Below, piece by piece: positions 1 through 8,362 of a DNA stretch of 32,511 nt (positions within the stretch are counted from its first letter, which is position 1; each line of letters opens with the position of its first letter). The DNA is from a virus. The DNA is taken from the IMG/VR virus record IMGVR_UViG_3300005355_000015, positions 1-32,511 of that record; one strand, given 5' to 3'. A model generated the notes under the pieces. It ran no database searches. It saw only the letters and a program-made list of their open reading frames with translations, and had not been told where the DNA came from. Made by a program: the position numbers and the translations under genes.

Positions 1-209
1 GCGACGGCGAGTACGTCGTCGAGTTTCACGTCTCGGAGCTCGCGCCGCTGAGCGCGACGATTCTCGGCTCGAGCTCGCTCCGCGGCGTCGAGTACGAGCA
101 GGGGGTCGAGCCGAATCTCTCGACCGCCCGCCGGACGATCGCGCTCGCGCGCCATCAGGACGGCCGCGCAACCTTCGACGAGGCTTTCGCCGTGACGCGC
201 GGCGTCTAA
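1..209 (+). CDS. Partial small phage protein, 3' end; paralogue of 31894-32205
   Basis: The frame beginning at base 3 reads DGEYVVEFHVSELAPLS and runs to TAA at 207-209, giving about 68 residues of a C-terminus. Bases 1-101 are identical to 32030-32130, inside a complete 103-aa gene near the other end of the window. After base 101 the copies diverge but stay homologous (PNL-TARRTIALAR-QDG in both), and this copy has about 12 extra C-terminal residues. The 5' end lies outside the window. No known domain is recognised. A terminator-like hairpin follows, and the next gene converges on it from the minus strand. Confidence 0.75.
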   Translation, partial: DGEYVVEFHVSELAPLSATILGSSSLRGVEYEQGVEPNLSTARRTIALARHQDGRATFDEAFAVTRGV

Positions 210-235
210 CGGTTCGGGGAGAGGGTAGGCGCGAG

Positions 236-260
236 CGGGCCCGCTGAGTCGGGCCCGTTT
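236..260. terminator. Hairpin terminator between convergent genes
   Basis: CGGGCCC (236-242) pairs with GGGCCCG (251-257) around an 8-nt loop, followed by TTT at 258-260 on the plus strand. It sits between the plus-strand gene ending at 209 and the minus-strand gene ending at 267, and so probably ends the plus-strand transcript. The T-run is short, and an inverted form could also serve the minus operon. Confidence 0.6.
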
Positions 261-266
261 CGCGTT

Positions 267-1169
267 CTAGAGCGGCTGCGGCGCCGGCTCGATGAACAGC
301 GAGTCGCCGGTGACGCGGAGATCAGATCCGACGAGAGCTGCGGCCGCAGTCAGCGGCTCGTGCCGCCACGGCCGCTCGCGCCAACACTCGATAAGCGCCT
401 CGACGTCGCGGCCGAGCCGTGCCGCCTGATAGCTCGCGTACCACCGCTCCTCGGCCCACCCGTTCTGACGGGCCCGCTTGCCGTACATCGCTTGCGCCGG
501 CCCGTGCAGCCCGAGGTAGCGGAGCGTTTCCGCGGTGTAGAACGTCGCGCGCGGATCGCCGGCCTCGAGCGCCGGTCGGAGCAGCTCGAGGTCGCGCTCG
601 AGCTTGACTGCGGTCGACGCGCCATCGCCGACGTGCTCGAGCTGCAGCCCGACGATATTCATAGCGTTCGGCACCTCGAGCGCTTCGTGCGTCGCGCCGA
701 CGTACCGGAGCTCCGCGTCGCCGCGCACGAGCCGCGGCACCCGGTACTCGAGCCCGTGATCGAACACGGATACCTGCCACGCGTCGACGGCGATCGCGCC
801 GGCGCCGGCGAGCCACTCGCGCAGCCCGTCGTTCACGAACCGGAGCACGTAGTCGGCGTCGACGACGAGCAGCCAATCGGCCGAGCCTCGAGCTCGTCGC
901 AGCGCGAGCGTCCGGTTATGTCCGAACGACCGCCACGTGTGCCGGTACAGCCGGCCGGGTTTCGAGCGCAGTAGGTACTTCACGAGCTCGCGCGTGCCGT
1001 CGGTCGATCCCGTGTCGCAGATCGTCCACGTGTCGACGAGGTCGGCCTCGAGGAACGACCGCAGGCACCGCGTCAGGATCGGTTCCTCGTCGCGGACGAT
1101 CATCACGAGCCCGAGCGTCGCACGCGCCGGCGGCGCCGCTCGCCGAGCTCGAGCTCGCCGTTCGCTCAC
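267..1169 (-). CDS. GT2-family glycosyltransferase (GT-A fold)
   Basis: This 300-aa protein is expected to transfer a sugar from a nucleotide-sugar donor. The N-terminus after an Arg/Ala-rich leader reads LGLVMIVRDEEPILTRCL, followed by DTGSTDGT, the usual start of a GT-A/GT2 domain. The metal-binding DxD motif appears as VVDAD near residue 105. The C-terminal third resembles the helical tail of GT2 enzymes that act on proteins or peptides, but the acceptor cannot be read from sequence. The GTG start at 1169 overlaps the stop of the upstream virion gene by 4 nt (GTGA). It is the last gene of the long minus-strand array, directly after the tail-fibre genes, which suggests modification of virion proteins (inference). 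Confidence 0.8.
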   Translation of the reverse strand: MSERRARARRAAPPARATLGLVMIVRDEEPILTRCLRSFLEADLVDTWTICDTGSTDGTRELVKYLLRSKPGRLYRHTWRSFGHNRTLALRRARGSADWLLVVDADYVLRFVNDGLREWLAGAGAIAVDAWQVSVFDHGLEYRVPRLVRGDAELRYVGATHEALEVPNAMNIVGLQLEHVGDGASTAVKLERDLELLRPALEAGDPRATFYTAETLRYLGLHGPAQAMYGKRARQNGWAEERWYASYQAARLGRDVEALIECWRERPWRHEPLTAAAALVGSDLRVTGDSLFIEPAPQPL

Positions 1170-2647
1170 AGCGGAACCGCGCCCTTATCGTTCACGCCGC
1201 CCGAGCAGTCGGCGCCGCCCATCAGCCCTTTAGTCGGCTCGGCCGTATCGCCGCCGTGACCGCCGAGCGTCGTCGCCGCGATCTCGATCGAGAGCGCGTT
1301 CACGGCCGTTGCAATCTGCGTGTACGTCTTTGTGAGCACTCCGCACGAATTCGTCTCGAGGTAGACCACGAGCCCCGGGAACACGTCCGGGTACGAGCCC
1401 GCCTCGAACAGCATCAGCTTCCCGGTCGACGCCTCGATCCCGGCGCCGGCGTAGCCGACATTCGCCGGCGACTCGATCGACCGGTACGTGCCGTCGGTCT
1501 CGGTCAGCACGACGTTAAACGGGTCGAGGTAACACGCGGCCGACGTGCTTTCGCCGTCGTGGTACAGGAACGAGATCTGATCGCCGTCGCAGACGATCCC
1601 GAACCCGTCGGCGACACTCATTCCCGTAGGCCACACGACCGAGCCGAGCGACGTATACACGCCGGCGTCGATCCGCCACAGCTCGAACGTCTTACTCGAC
1701 GAGCTCGTCGGCGTCGCGCTCGCGGCGTACCCGGTGACGGTGCCCGTGCCCGGGTCGACGAGCCGCGCGAAGATCCATATCGACTCGCCGATGCCCGGCA
1801 CGACGTGCACGAACACAGTCGCCCGGCAGCTCGACGCGAACGCCTGCCCGTCGTACCACGCGGTGCCGGTGCCCGACGCCGCGTGCCCGTCGTCGTATAG
1901 GTCGGCGTCGCCGGGAACGATCTCGTTCTGCATCCCGGCCGGCGGCGTCGTGCCGCTCGAGCCGGCGAACCCGACGAGCGAGCTCGACCAATCGTAGAGG
2001 GTCGACTGAATGTACGACGGCAGCGGCGGACCGAATACGGCCGTGAACGGCTGGAACGGCGCCCACGTCGCCGAGCCGCCGCCGACGACCCACCGCATTT
2101 GCAGCACGCAGCCGGTGATCCCGCAGCCGATGATCGGCGAGAACGGTCGCAGAATAACGGCGTGGTCGAGCGCCTGAATCGGGCCCGGCGTAGTCGCCGC
2201 CTGCGCGCAGTCGGGAGTGTTCGCGTCGAACCACCCGGTATCGAACGCGCCACTGTAGTACGTGCCGCTCGGATCGCTCGCGCCGCCGGTCGACGGGTTC
2301 ACGACGCCGATCTGCGCGGTGCCGAACGTGATCGTGCCCGTGACGCGCGCCTCGAGCTGATAGCCGGCTAGGACATTGTCGACGACGTTGTACGCCTCGA
2401 GGATCGGCATATCGGCCGACGGGATCTGAAACGGGCCGGCGCCGAACCCGGTCGAGTAGCCGATCGTCTGCGACGTCGGCGAGGGATCGCGCGGCGTGCC
2501 ACCACGGAACGGGCACGCGCGCAGCGCGACCGGGAAATCGTCCCATATGCACGAGGAGTCGGCCTCGAACTTGATCTGCGGCGAGTGAGCGCCCGAGCCG
2601 AGCGACACGCTCGCTTTCGGAGCTCCGGGGATCAGATCGAGCGGCAC
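1166..2647 (-). CDS. Large predicted virion or tail-tip protein, unknown
   Basis: This 493-aa protein starts at GTG 2647, three bases after the stop of the collagen-like gene. It is rich in Gly, Ser, Thr, Asp and aromatic residues, with few Lys, and has no signal peptide or membrane segment. This composition is typical of beta-structured tail or receptor-binding proteins. The N-terminus begins MPLDLIPGAPKASVSL; scattered cysteines (CIWDDF, CPF, CGITGC) are unusual for a phage fibre. No family is recognised. Position after the tape measure, minor tail and collagen-like genes supports a distal-tail role by inference. Its stop overlaps the start of the terminal glycosyltransferase. Confidence 0.65.
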   Translation of the reverse strand: MPLDLIPGAPKASVSLGSGAHSPQIKFEADSSCIWDDFPVALRACPFRGGTPRDPSPTSQTIGYSTGFGAGPFQIPSADMPILEAYNVVDNVLAGYQLEARVTGTITFGTAQIGVVNPSTGGASDPSGTYYSGAFDTGWFDANTPDCAQAATTPGPIQALDHAVILRPFSPIIGCGITGCVLQMRWVVGGGSATWAPFQPFTAVFGPPLPSYIQSTLYDWSSSLVGFAGSSGTTPPAGMQNEIVPGDADLYDDGHAASGTGTAWYDGQAFASSCRATVFVHVVPGIGESIWIFARLVDPGTGTVTGYAASATPTSSSSKTFELWRIDAGVYTSLGSVVWPTGMSVADGFGIVCDGDQISFLYHDGESTSAACYLDPFNVVLTETDGTYRSIESPANVGYAGAGIEASTGKLMLFEAGSYPDVFPGLVVYLETNSCGVLTKTYTQIATAVNALSIEIAATTLGGHGGDTAEPTKGLMGGADCSGGVNDKGAVPL

Positions 2648-2650
2648 GGC

Positions 2651-3742
2651 CTAGTTAAGCAGCTTGTATCGGAGGAACGAGCCGGCTCGAACGGTGACGC
2701 CGTTCGTCGAGCTCGTGACCTGCGCCCATTGCACCTTGAACGCGACCGCCGGCGACGGGCTCGTGAACATGCCGACGAATTGACACGTGCGGTCGGCGCC
2801 GTTCGGCTCGCACCCGAACGACTGCGACGCGTTCAGCTGAAAACCCGTAAACCCGGAGGTGATCGCGTTATCGGCCGTGTTGATACAGCCGAAGTGATAA
2901 CAGCCGCGGTACGTGTTATCGCAGCCGGCCGTAGCTTTGAAATCGGGATCGGTGCCGCCGGTCGCGCGCGCGTAAATGAGACCGATCTCGATCAGATACG
3001 ACTTGTTCGCGGTCGGCGTGAACGTGAGCTCGTTATCGTCCTGCAGCGTTACGGAGCTCGTGACGGTCTCGTCGACTGATTTCGTGATCGTCGTCCAATC
3101 CGAGCCGCCGGCGCCGGTCGGCCCCGTGGGCCCCGTGGGCCCGGTCGGCCCGGTCGGCCCGGTCGGCCCCGTGGGCCCGGTCGGCCCCGTGGCGCCCGTC
3201 GAGCCGGTCGCGCCGGTCGGCCCGGTCGGCCCCGTCGGCCCGGTAGGACCGGTCGCGCCGGTCGATCCCGTCGAGCCGGTCGGCCCGGTCGGCCCGACTG
3301 CCCCTTGCGCGCCGGCGGCGCCCGTCGCGCCCGTCGGGCCGGCGGCGCCCGTCGCGCCGGTCGGCGCCGATGCCATGTTGAACGTGACGTCGCCGGTCGA
3401 GCTCGAGATCGACCACACGACGACGTGCCCGGACGCGTCCGAGCCGATGAGGATCTCGTCCTCGTCGGGAATCCATGCCGTCGGCAGCGTGAACACGACC
3501 GAGCCGTCGGCGCCGCCGCTGATGAATCCCTGCAGCTCGAGCCCGGCCGGGTGATTGACGTTTCGGCGGAACCGCATTCGCCGTAGCCCCGTGCCGACGT
3601 TCGCCCACGAGTTTTGAAACGCCGGCGATTCGTCGGTCGTATCGTCGTCCGTCGGGTAGTCGCCGACAAAGATCCACGGCGCCGGGATCGGGTCGGCGCC
3701 CTCGGATCGGTGATCGCGTGCGTGTAGCTGCGGCTTTGGCAT
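2651..3742 (-). CDS. Collagen-like (Gly-Pro-Thr) tail fibre protein
   Basis: The start is set at ATG 3742, whose A is the last base of the upstream TGA (TGATG). This gives 363 aa ([15 protein letters not shown]...). A longer reading of the frame would run through the preceding tail gene and is rejected. Residues about 1-125 are globular and include [11 protein letters not shown] and [14 protein letters not shown]. They are followed by roughly 28 uninterrupted Gly-X-Y triplets, mostly GPT, GAT and GST. A C-terminal domain of about 150 aa contains several cysteines and ends SFLRYKLLN. Phage collagen-like stretches form trimeric stalks; the C-terminal domain is probably a trimerisation or receptor-binding head. 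The Y position is almost always threonine, which could be glycosylated. Confidence 0.85.
   Translation of the reverse strand: MPKPQLHARDHRSEGADPIPAPWIFVGDYPTDDDTTDESPAFQNSWANVGTGLRRMRFRRNVNHPAGLELQGFISGGADGSVVFTLPTAWIPDEDEILIGSDASGHVVVWSISSSTGDVTFNMASAPTGATGAAGPTGATGAAGAQGAVGPTGPTGSTGSTGATGPTGPTGPTGPTGATGSTGATGPTGPTGPTGPTGPTGPTGPTGPTGAGGSDWTTITKSVDETVTSSVTLQDDNELTFTPTANKSYLIEIGLIYARATGGTDPDFKATAGCDNTYRGCYHFGCINTADNAITSGFTGFQLNASQSFGCEPNGADRTCQFVGMFTSPSPAVAFKVQWAQVTSSTNGVTVRAGSFLRYKLLN
3111..3367 (-). repeat. Nine-base-period repeat encoding collagen triplets
   Basis: This is a tandem array of 9-bp units (variants of ggtcggccc/cgtgggccc on the plus strand) encoding Gly-Pro-Thr and Gly-Ala-Thr triplets. 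The near-identical units make it prone to slippage, so triplet number may vary between isolates or be misassembled. Confidence 0.9.
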
Positions 3743-5121
3743 CAGCTCGTCGGAAACGGGTTCGAGGTGAAGTAGGCCATAGGCGAGAGGTCGAGCGAGA
3801 GCGTGACGTCGTCGAGCGTGTAGTCGCCGGCGGAATCGGCAGCGCGGCCGACGACCTCCTCGTGCACGCCCTCGACGTAGAACGGTTCCTCGTTGAACCC
3901 GCCGCCGCCCGGCGAGCCGATCGTGATATCGACACGGTCGGCGATATCGATCTGCGCGAGCAGCTTCCACGTCGGGCCGGCTCGATCGTCGTCGTCGCGC
4001 ATCGGCCGGAACGAGCATTGCGTGACGCGGTTCCGCGGCTCGGCGTAGTTGTCGACGATGTATTGCGAGAACAGGAGCGTTTCGGCGAGAGCGGCGACGC
4101 CGCGGTCGAGCTCGGCGGTCGTGTACGACGTCGGATCGAGCAGCCCGTGCTTCGTGAGTAGGTTCTGTTTCGACCACGACCGCACGCCGCGGAGCCCGAT
4201 CGACGTCAGATCCTGCACGAGCTGCCCCGGGACGTCTTTGTCGCGAATGTTCAGCGGAGTAGCTAGCGCGCTGTTCAGCACCTTCGACCGGCCGCGATTG
4301 AACCCGAACCGCCGGAGGTGAGCTCGAGAGCTCGGACCGCCGGCGACGTAGGCGCCGTCGCCGACGTGCCAATGCTGGAAATCCCATCGGTCGGGGGTCG
4401 TCGACGCCGCGGTGCCGGCCGGGTCGAACTTCGCGAGCCGGCCGTGAAAGACGCCGCGGCCGAACCGGTCGGGGTAGAAGTTAGAGACGCCCGGGAACTC
4501 GGCGTCGACGCACTCCTGAATCGCCGTCAGCGCGGACTCGCCCGGCGAGTAGATCGTTTCCCATAGGTCGACGTTGCCGGAGAACACGACGAAAAAATCG
4601 ACCGGCAGCCCGGCGTCGGAGATCACTTGCAGGATTCGATCGTCTACGGCCGCGTTGTCGAAAAACACGTCGCCCTGATTCGCGATCGGCGGTACGTCGC
4701 CGAATTGCCCGGGCTGCATCTCGATTGTGTTCAGGATCTCGTAGATATCGACGAGCTCGAGCGTCAGCACGTTAACGCGCTGCGACGGATCGAATTCGTA
4801 ATCCCACTCGCCGACGAACCCGCGGAACCGCGTCTGCCACTCCTCGAGAACGGGGTTCCACCGCGCGATGCCGGCCTGCATCAGCGGCTCGATCAGCCCG
4901 TACAGATCGCCGCCCGTGTTCGTCGGGTCGAGCACGCCGGCGACGTCGCGGATCGTGACCTCGGCGCGACCGCCGTCCGTGAGGTCGAGCTCGAAATCGC
5001 GGCCCCGGTCGATCGTGTACGACGCGACCTTCGTATACCCGTCGTCGAGCCGCAGCCAATCCGGAGCGGGCTCGAGCGTCGAGTCGTTCGGCGCGATGCA
5101 CACGCCCTCGAGAGCGCCCAC
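3742..5121 (-). CDS. Minor tail protein
   Basis: This 459-aa protein starts with GTG at 5121, after a 3-nt gap from the tape measure stop. The N-terminal half carries the pattern common in actinophage minor tail proteins: [12 protein letters not shown], then [17 protein letters not shown], then a segment about a deformed tail-tip domain ([17 protein letters not shown]). These resemble distal-tail/baseplate hub proteins that follow the tape measure gene. It contains no membrane segments. The gene order of tape measure, minor tail, then fibres is the standard siphovirus order. Assignment is by motif and synteny; which hub component it forms is not known. Confidence 0.8.
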   Translation of the reverse strand: MGALEGVCIAPNDSTLEPAPDWLRLDDGYTKVASYTIDRGRDFELDLTDGGRAEVTIRDVAGVLDPTNTGGDLYGLIEPLMQAGIARWNPVLEEWQTRFRGFVGEWDYEFDPSQRVNVLTLELVDIYEILNTIEMQPGQFGDVPPIANQGDVFFDNAAVDDRILQVISDAGLPVDFFVVFSGNVDLWETIYSPGESALTAIQECVDAEFPGVSNFYPDRFGRGVFHGRLAKFDPAGTAASTTPDRWDFQHWHVGDGAYVAGGPSSRAHLRRFGFNRGRSKVLNSALATPLNIRDKDVPGQLVQDLTSIGLRGVRSWSKQNLLTKHGLLDPTSYTTAELDRGVAALAETLLFSQYIVDNYAEPRNRVTQCSFRPMRDDDDRAGPTWKLLAQIDIADRVDITIGSPGGGGFNEEPFYVEGVHEEVVGRAADSAGDYTLDDVTLSLDLSPMAYFTSNPFPTS

Positions 5122-5124
5122 GCG

Positions 5125-7347
5125 CTACGGCCCTCGACGGAGCGCCGGTCTCGAGCGCTGCCGCTTCCGCATCTGCTGCTCGAATTGCCGCGGGTTCTGC
5201 ACGCCGTGAACGTGAACGGTCCCGATCGCGATCCCGCCGGCGCCGGCGAACGCCGGCGAGACCTTGCCCGGGAGCGTGCCGCCCTGCCCGACGGCCGCGA
5301 GACGAGCTCGAGCGATTCGGAGCTGCTCGGGTGAGAGCCCGAGCCCGGCGAGGATCTGCGACGTGCGCGCGTGCCGGAACTTCGTCTGATCGCCCGTGTG
5401 ATCCTTTAGCTGCTGATTGATCCCGTCGAGGATCTCTTTCACTTTCTGCCGAACGTCGCGGCCGACGGCGCCGAGCCCGCCGGCGAGCACCTTCCGGATA
5501 CGCGCGAGCACCGAGCGCGTGTGCTTCGTGTCGAGGAACGTCCCGGCGGTCGCGGTGTTCACGCGCGCGAGCTGTTTCTGCAGCGCCTTCACGCCGGCGA
5601 CGCGATCGTCACCGGTCGACGTGAGCCCGAGCGCCCGGAATTGCCGCGACTTCACGAGCTCGCGGCGATTGTCGGCGATCTGTTTCGTTAGGTCGCGCTC
5701 CTGCCCGAGCACGCCGACGAGTTTCTCCTCGAGGTCGATCGACCCTTTGTGTAGCCGGAGCTGCTCGCGCACGCTCGCCTCCATCGCCTTTAGCGCGACG
5801 AGGTCGTCCTGCAGCGACGTAGAGAGCTGCGCCTGCGAAAGCGTGAGCTGCAGCCGGCGCCACACCTTCTCGTATTTCTCGAGCCACGTAAGCGCCTTCG
5901 GCTTAGTGCCGGTCGAGTCGGTGAACTTCGGCAGCGGCCCGAGCCCGAGATTTCCGAGACCGCCGCCGCCGATCTTCGCGGCCTTGTCGACCTTCGCGCC
6001 GCCGGCGGCGAGCTGCGCGGCTAGCGCGTCCTGCTGCCGCTTGATCAGACGCACGTTCCCGGCGATGAAATCGGCGGCGTCGCCGATCTTGTCGGCGCCC
6101 GGAATCAGGTTCTTAGTGCCGAGCCCGGGGATAAAGATCTTGAGGTGCGAGCCGATCGAGTTAAACGCCTTGAGCACGAACAGCACGGCTTGATTCGCGC
6201 GGAGCTCGAACTCGAGCCAGAAATTCTCGAAATAGACTTTGACCTTGTTCCAATGCGTGATGATGTACGCGGCCGCGGCGCCGGCGGCGAGCGCGAGCGC
6301 CCCCCACCCGGTAGAGACGAGCGCGGCCCGCCACACGGACACGACCTCGCCGGCGGCGACGCGAGCGCTCACGGCCGCGACCTGATTCGCGACGATCGCC
6401 TGCACTTTGAATCCGACCCACGCGCCGGCGGCGAGCTCGAGCGCGGTCGTCCACCCGCCGACGGCGTCGGCGACTCGAGCGGCTAGCCCGACGAGCGGCC
6501 GCAGGAACGTAACCGCCGCTTTGATCGCGCCGGCGAGAGCTCGAAATATGCCGGTGAGCACGGCGACGATCTTCTGCTGATTCTTCGCGTTGTCGAGCCA
6601 ATCCGCGGCCCGAATGAGGAGCTGCGTCAGCTGCGGGAGGATGCCGCGCGCGATCGCCTCTTGCACGTTGTCGATCGCGTTCCGGAACCGGTCCATAGCC
6701 CCTTGCGCGGTGCGCCCGTACGCCGCAGCGGCGCCGGCGTACTTCTTTTGCAGGAGCTGCAGTAGCTGCGTCCCGGTCGCGCCGTTCTTTGCCGCGATCC
6801 CGACTCGCCGGAGCGCGCCGGCCATCCCGAGCGACGCGCGGATCACGAGCTGCGTCGCCGCCTGCAGATTGATGTTCCGGCCTCGAGCGACGTCGGCCGC
6901 GAGCGCGTTCAGCCGGAACGCCTTTCGGACGTCGCCGGTCCGGCGAATCAGATTCGAGAACGTGCCGAGGAGCTCCTCGTCGGAGAACGCCGAGAGCCTC
7001 GACTGTTTGAGCGCGGTCGCCTCGATCGATTTTCCGTACGTCGCCCACGACTGCCCCGCGTTTTTCACCGCGACCTCGGTCTGCGCGAGCACCCGCTGCG
7101 ACTCCTCGCCGGCCGAGATCGTCGATTTGATCGCCGCGACGATGCCGGCGCCGCCGAGGAACGACGCGCTCGCGAACGCGAGCGATCGACCGAGCCCGGA
7201 GTAAATGCCCGACGCCGCGATCGCGCCGCGCGTGCCGCGGCCTATCTCACTGTTGAACGCGTGCGCGCCGCGAGCCGAGCTCTTGAACGTCCGGAGCAGG
7301 CTACGGTCGTCGCCGGCGATCTCGACGAGGAGTTTCCGAGTCGGCAC
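5125..7347 (-). CDS. Tape measure protein
   Basis: The start is placed at GTG 7347, one base after the TAG of the upstream gene (VPTRKLLVEIAG...), giving 740 aa. The open frame extends further upstream, but that part is an Arg/Ser-rich shadow of the upstream gene. It is Ala/Leu-rich and mainly helical, with long coiled-coil regions and a phage tail tape-measure core (AADVARGRNINLQAATQL..., AAAAYGRTAQGAMDRF). It has a hydrophobic stretch in the middle (GWGALALAAGAAAAYII) as many tape measures do, and a Lys/Gln-rich helical C-terminal third. It sets tail length and assists DNA entry. It is the longest gene of the window and lies just after the chaperone genes, as expected. Confidence 0.92.
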   Translation of the reverse strand: MPTRKLLVEIAGDDRSLLRTFKSSARGAHAFNSEIGRGTRGAIAASGIYSGLGRSLAFASASFLGGAGIVAAIKSTISAGEESQRVLAQTEVAVKNAGQSWATYGKSIEATALKQSRLSAFSDEELLGTFSNLIRRTGDVRKAFRLNALAADVARGRNINLQAATQLVIRASLGMAGALRRVGIAAKNGATGTQLLQLLQKKYAGAAAAYGRTAQGAMDRFRNAIDNVQEAIARGILPQLTQLLIRAADWLDNAKNQQKIVAVLTGIFRALAGAIKAAVTFLRPLVGLAARVADAVGGWTTALELAAGAWVGFKVQAIVANQVAAVSARVAAGEVVSVWRAALVSTGWGALALAAGAAAAYIITHWNKVKVYFENFWLEFELRANQAVLFVLKAFNSIGSHLKIFIPGLGTKNLIPGADKIGDAADFIAGNVRLIKRQQDALAAQLAAGGAKVDKAAKIGGGGLGNLGLGPLPKFTDSTGTKPKALTWLEKYEKVWRRLQLTLSQAQLSTSLQDDLVALKAMEASVREQLRLHKGSIDLEEKLVGVLGQERDLTKQIADNRRELVKSRQFRALGLTSTGDDRVAGVKALQKQLARVNTATAGTFLDTKHTRSVLARIRKVLAGGLGAVGRDVRQKVKEILDGINQQLKDHTGDQTKFRHARTSQILAGLGLSPEQLRIARARLAAVGQGGTLPGKVSPAFAGAGGIAIGTVHVHGVQNPRQFEQQMRKRQRSRPALRRGP

Positions 7348-7348
7348 G

Positions 7349-7744
7349 CTACACAGCCTCCCAAACGCGGCCGACGGTGTCGAGCACGTGCCCGAGCCGC
7401 TCCTGCACCTCGCCGGCGTGCAGCTCGAGCGCCGGGACCATCGAGCGGCCGAGCAGGAGCTCGGCGAGGTTCGGCCGGCGTAGGTTCGGGTTGCGCCGGC
7501 TTTCCCGGCCGCGCTGTTTCGGCGCGACGTAGACGAGCCTCCGGGTGACGCCGATCCGCATTTCCGACCACGCATCGCCGATATGCGAGATACGTTCCCG
7601 CGCGAGCGACTCCGCGCTGCGGCCGACGGGTTCCGCGGCCTCGGCGAGCCCGACGCGTAACTCTTTCTGCTCGGTGCGCGACGCCGCGGCGAACGCCTTA
7701 TCGAGCTCCGCGAGCCCTCGTATGTGCACCGCTGAGACCATCAC
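7349..7744 (-). CDS. HK97 gp10-like tail completion protein
   Basis: This 131-aa protein starts at GTG 7744, which overlaps the stop of the frameshifted chaperone by GTGA; ATG 7741 is the alternative. It reads VHIRGLAELDKAFAAASRTE, a helical segment with paired charges, then RRLVYVAPKQRG. This is the usual layout of the HK97-gp10/neck family, with a conserved glycine-leucine start, an amphipathic helix and a beta C-terminus. The position is unusual, because gp10-like genes normally sit beside the head-tail connectors, upstream of the major tail protein. Here it lies between the chaperones and the tape measure. Confidence 0.55.
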   Translation of the reverse strand: MMVSAVHIRGLAELDKAFAAASRTEQKELRVGLAEAAEPVGRSAESLARERISHIGDAWSEMRIGVTRRLVYVAPKQRGRESRRNPNLRRPNLAELLLGRSMVPALELHAGEVQERLGHVLDTVGRVWEAV

Positions 7745-8001
7745 TCCCCCGAGTCGAGGTACCTAGCGTCGAAAAACAGATCGAGGTTCAGGAGATCCGC
7801 CGGCGTCAGGATTCCGACGGTGTCGGGCTGGACTCCGAGCGCTGCGAGTTTCCAACCGAAGTAAGTACGGGCCGGTCGACCGGTGCGGCCGTATCGTCGA
7901 TCGAAGGAGGTCCAGAACTCCTGCTCGAGCCGTCCGAGTTTCTCGGCGATGATTCGCCGAGCTCGCTCGTCAGCTCCGGCGTAGGGTCCTCCTCGGCCTC
8001 G
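7741..8001 (-). CDS. Tail assembly chaperone, -1 frameshift (T) extension
   Basis: The -1 frame relative to the chaperone is open from around 8010 to TGA at 7741-7743. It encodes a good protein: GGPYAGADERARR..., LGRLEQEFWTSFDRRYGRTG, TYFGWKLAALGVQPD, LTPADLLNLDLFFDARYL. It has no suitable start of its own, so it is most simply made as a G-T fusion of about 200 aa by -1 frameshifting, as in lambda gpGT and most siphoviruses. No canonical X-XXY-YYZ heptamer is evident; candidate slippage lies near GGGCCC at 8001-8006 or the following GAG-GAG-GAC-CCT. The T stop overlaps the next GTG start. Confidence 0.8.
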   Translation of the reverse strand, partial: RGRGGPYAGADERARRIIAEKLGRLEQEFWTSFDRRYGRTGRPARTYFGWKLAALGVQPDTVGILTPADLLNLDLFFDARYLDSGE

Positions 8002-8336
8002 GGCCCGTCGCCGACGTCGAGTGTCTCGACGGCCTCGACGAACACAGCGGCGCCGACGAGATCCCGAACGCGGCCGGCCGGCAGCTTCGGGTGCGCGCGA
8101 GCGTACGCGATGTGCATCAGCGCTCGCAGGAACCCGGGGTGCCGCGTCAGCTTGAGCACGCGCTCCTCGTGCTCGTCGTCGTCCTCGCCCTCGAGCGGAG
8201 CGAAATCCTCCTGCACTAGTTGGCAGTAGCCGTACAGGGTGTCGCGCTCGTCCATCGTCAGCGAGTCGATCTCGGGCAGCGGGTACACGCTGCCGTCGAT
8301 CGTGAATCCGGCCTCGGTGTTGTTTTCAGCGGCCAC
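7806..8336 (-). CDS. Tail assembly chaperone, zero-frame (G) product
   Basis: The start is GTG 8336 (VAAENNTEAGFTIDG...), preceded by AAAGGAAG, giving up to 176 aa. The first ~110 residues form an acidic then basic helical domain (TMDERDTLYGYCQLVQEDF, EGEDDDEHEERVLKLTRH). They end in an acidic linker, EAEEDPTPELTSELGE. The remaining zero-frame residues to 7806 are Ser/Pro-rich and low complexity. They overlap a much more protein-like -1 frame, so part of that tail may be translated rarely or not be functional. Position between major tail protein and tape measure is diagnostic of gpG/gpGT-type chaperones. Confidence 0.82.
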   Translation of the reverse strand: MAAENNTEAGFTIDGSVYPLPEIDSLTMDERDTLYGYCQLVQEDFAPLEGEDDDEHEERVLKLTRHPGFLRALMHIAYARAHPKLPAGRVRDLVGAAVFVEAVETLDVGDGPEAEEDPTPELTSELGESSPRNSDGSSRSSGPPSIDDTAAPVDRPVLTSVGNSQRSESSPTPSES

Positions 8337-8362
8337 GCGTGAGCACTTCCTTTCGTGTCGGT

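Noticed and set aside
360-974. Plus-strand ORFs opposite the glycosyltransferase and other minus genes
   Set aside because: Arg/Pro-rich composition and lack of motifs; they mirror minus-strand genes because of the symmetric GAGCTC/CTCGAG codon use.
3111-3367. CRISPR-like array
   Set aside because: The repeats are contiguous 9-bp units in frame encoding collagen triplets, without spacers.
3743-4387. N-terminal extension of the collagen-like gene
   Set aside because: It would be Arg/Ser-rich and overlap the minor tail gene in another frame; TGATG at 3742 gives a clean coupled start.
7348-7575. N-terminal extension of the tape measure protein
   Set aside because: Low-complexity Arg/Ser/Gly sequence that is the shadow of the gp10-like gene; GTG 7347 lies one base past its stop.
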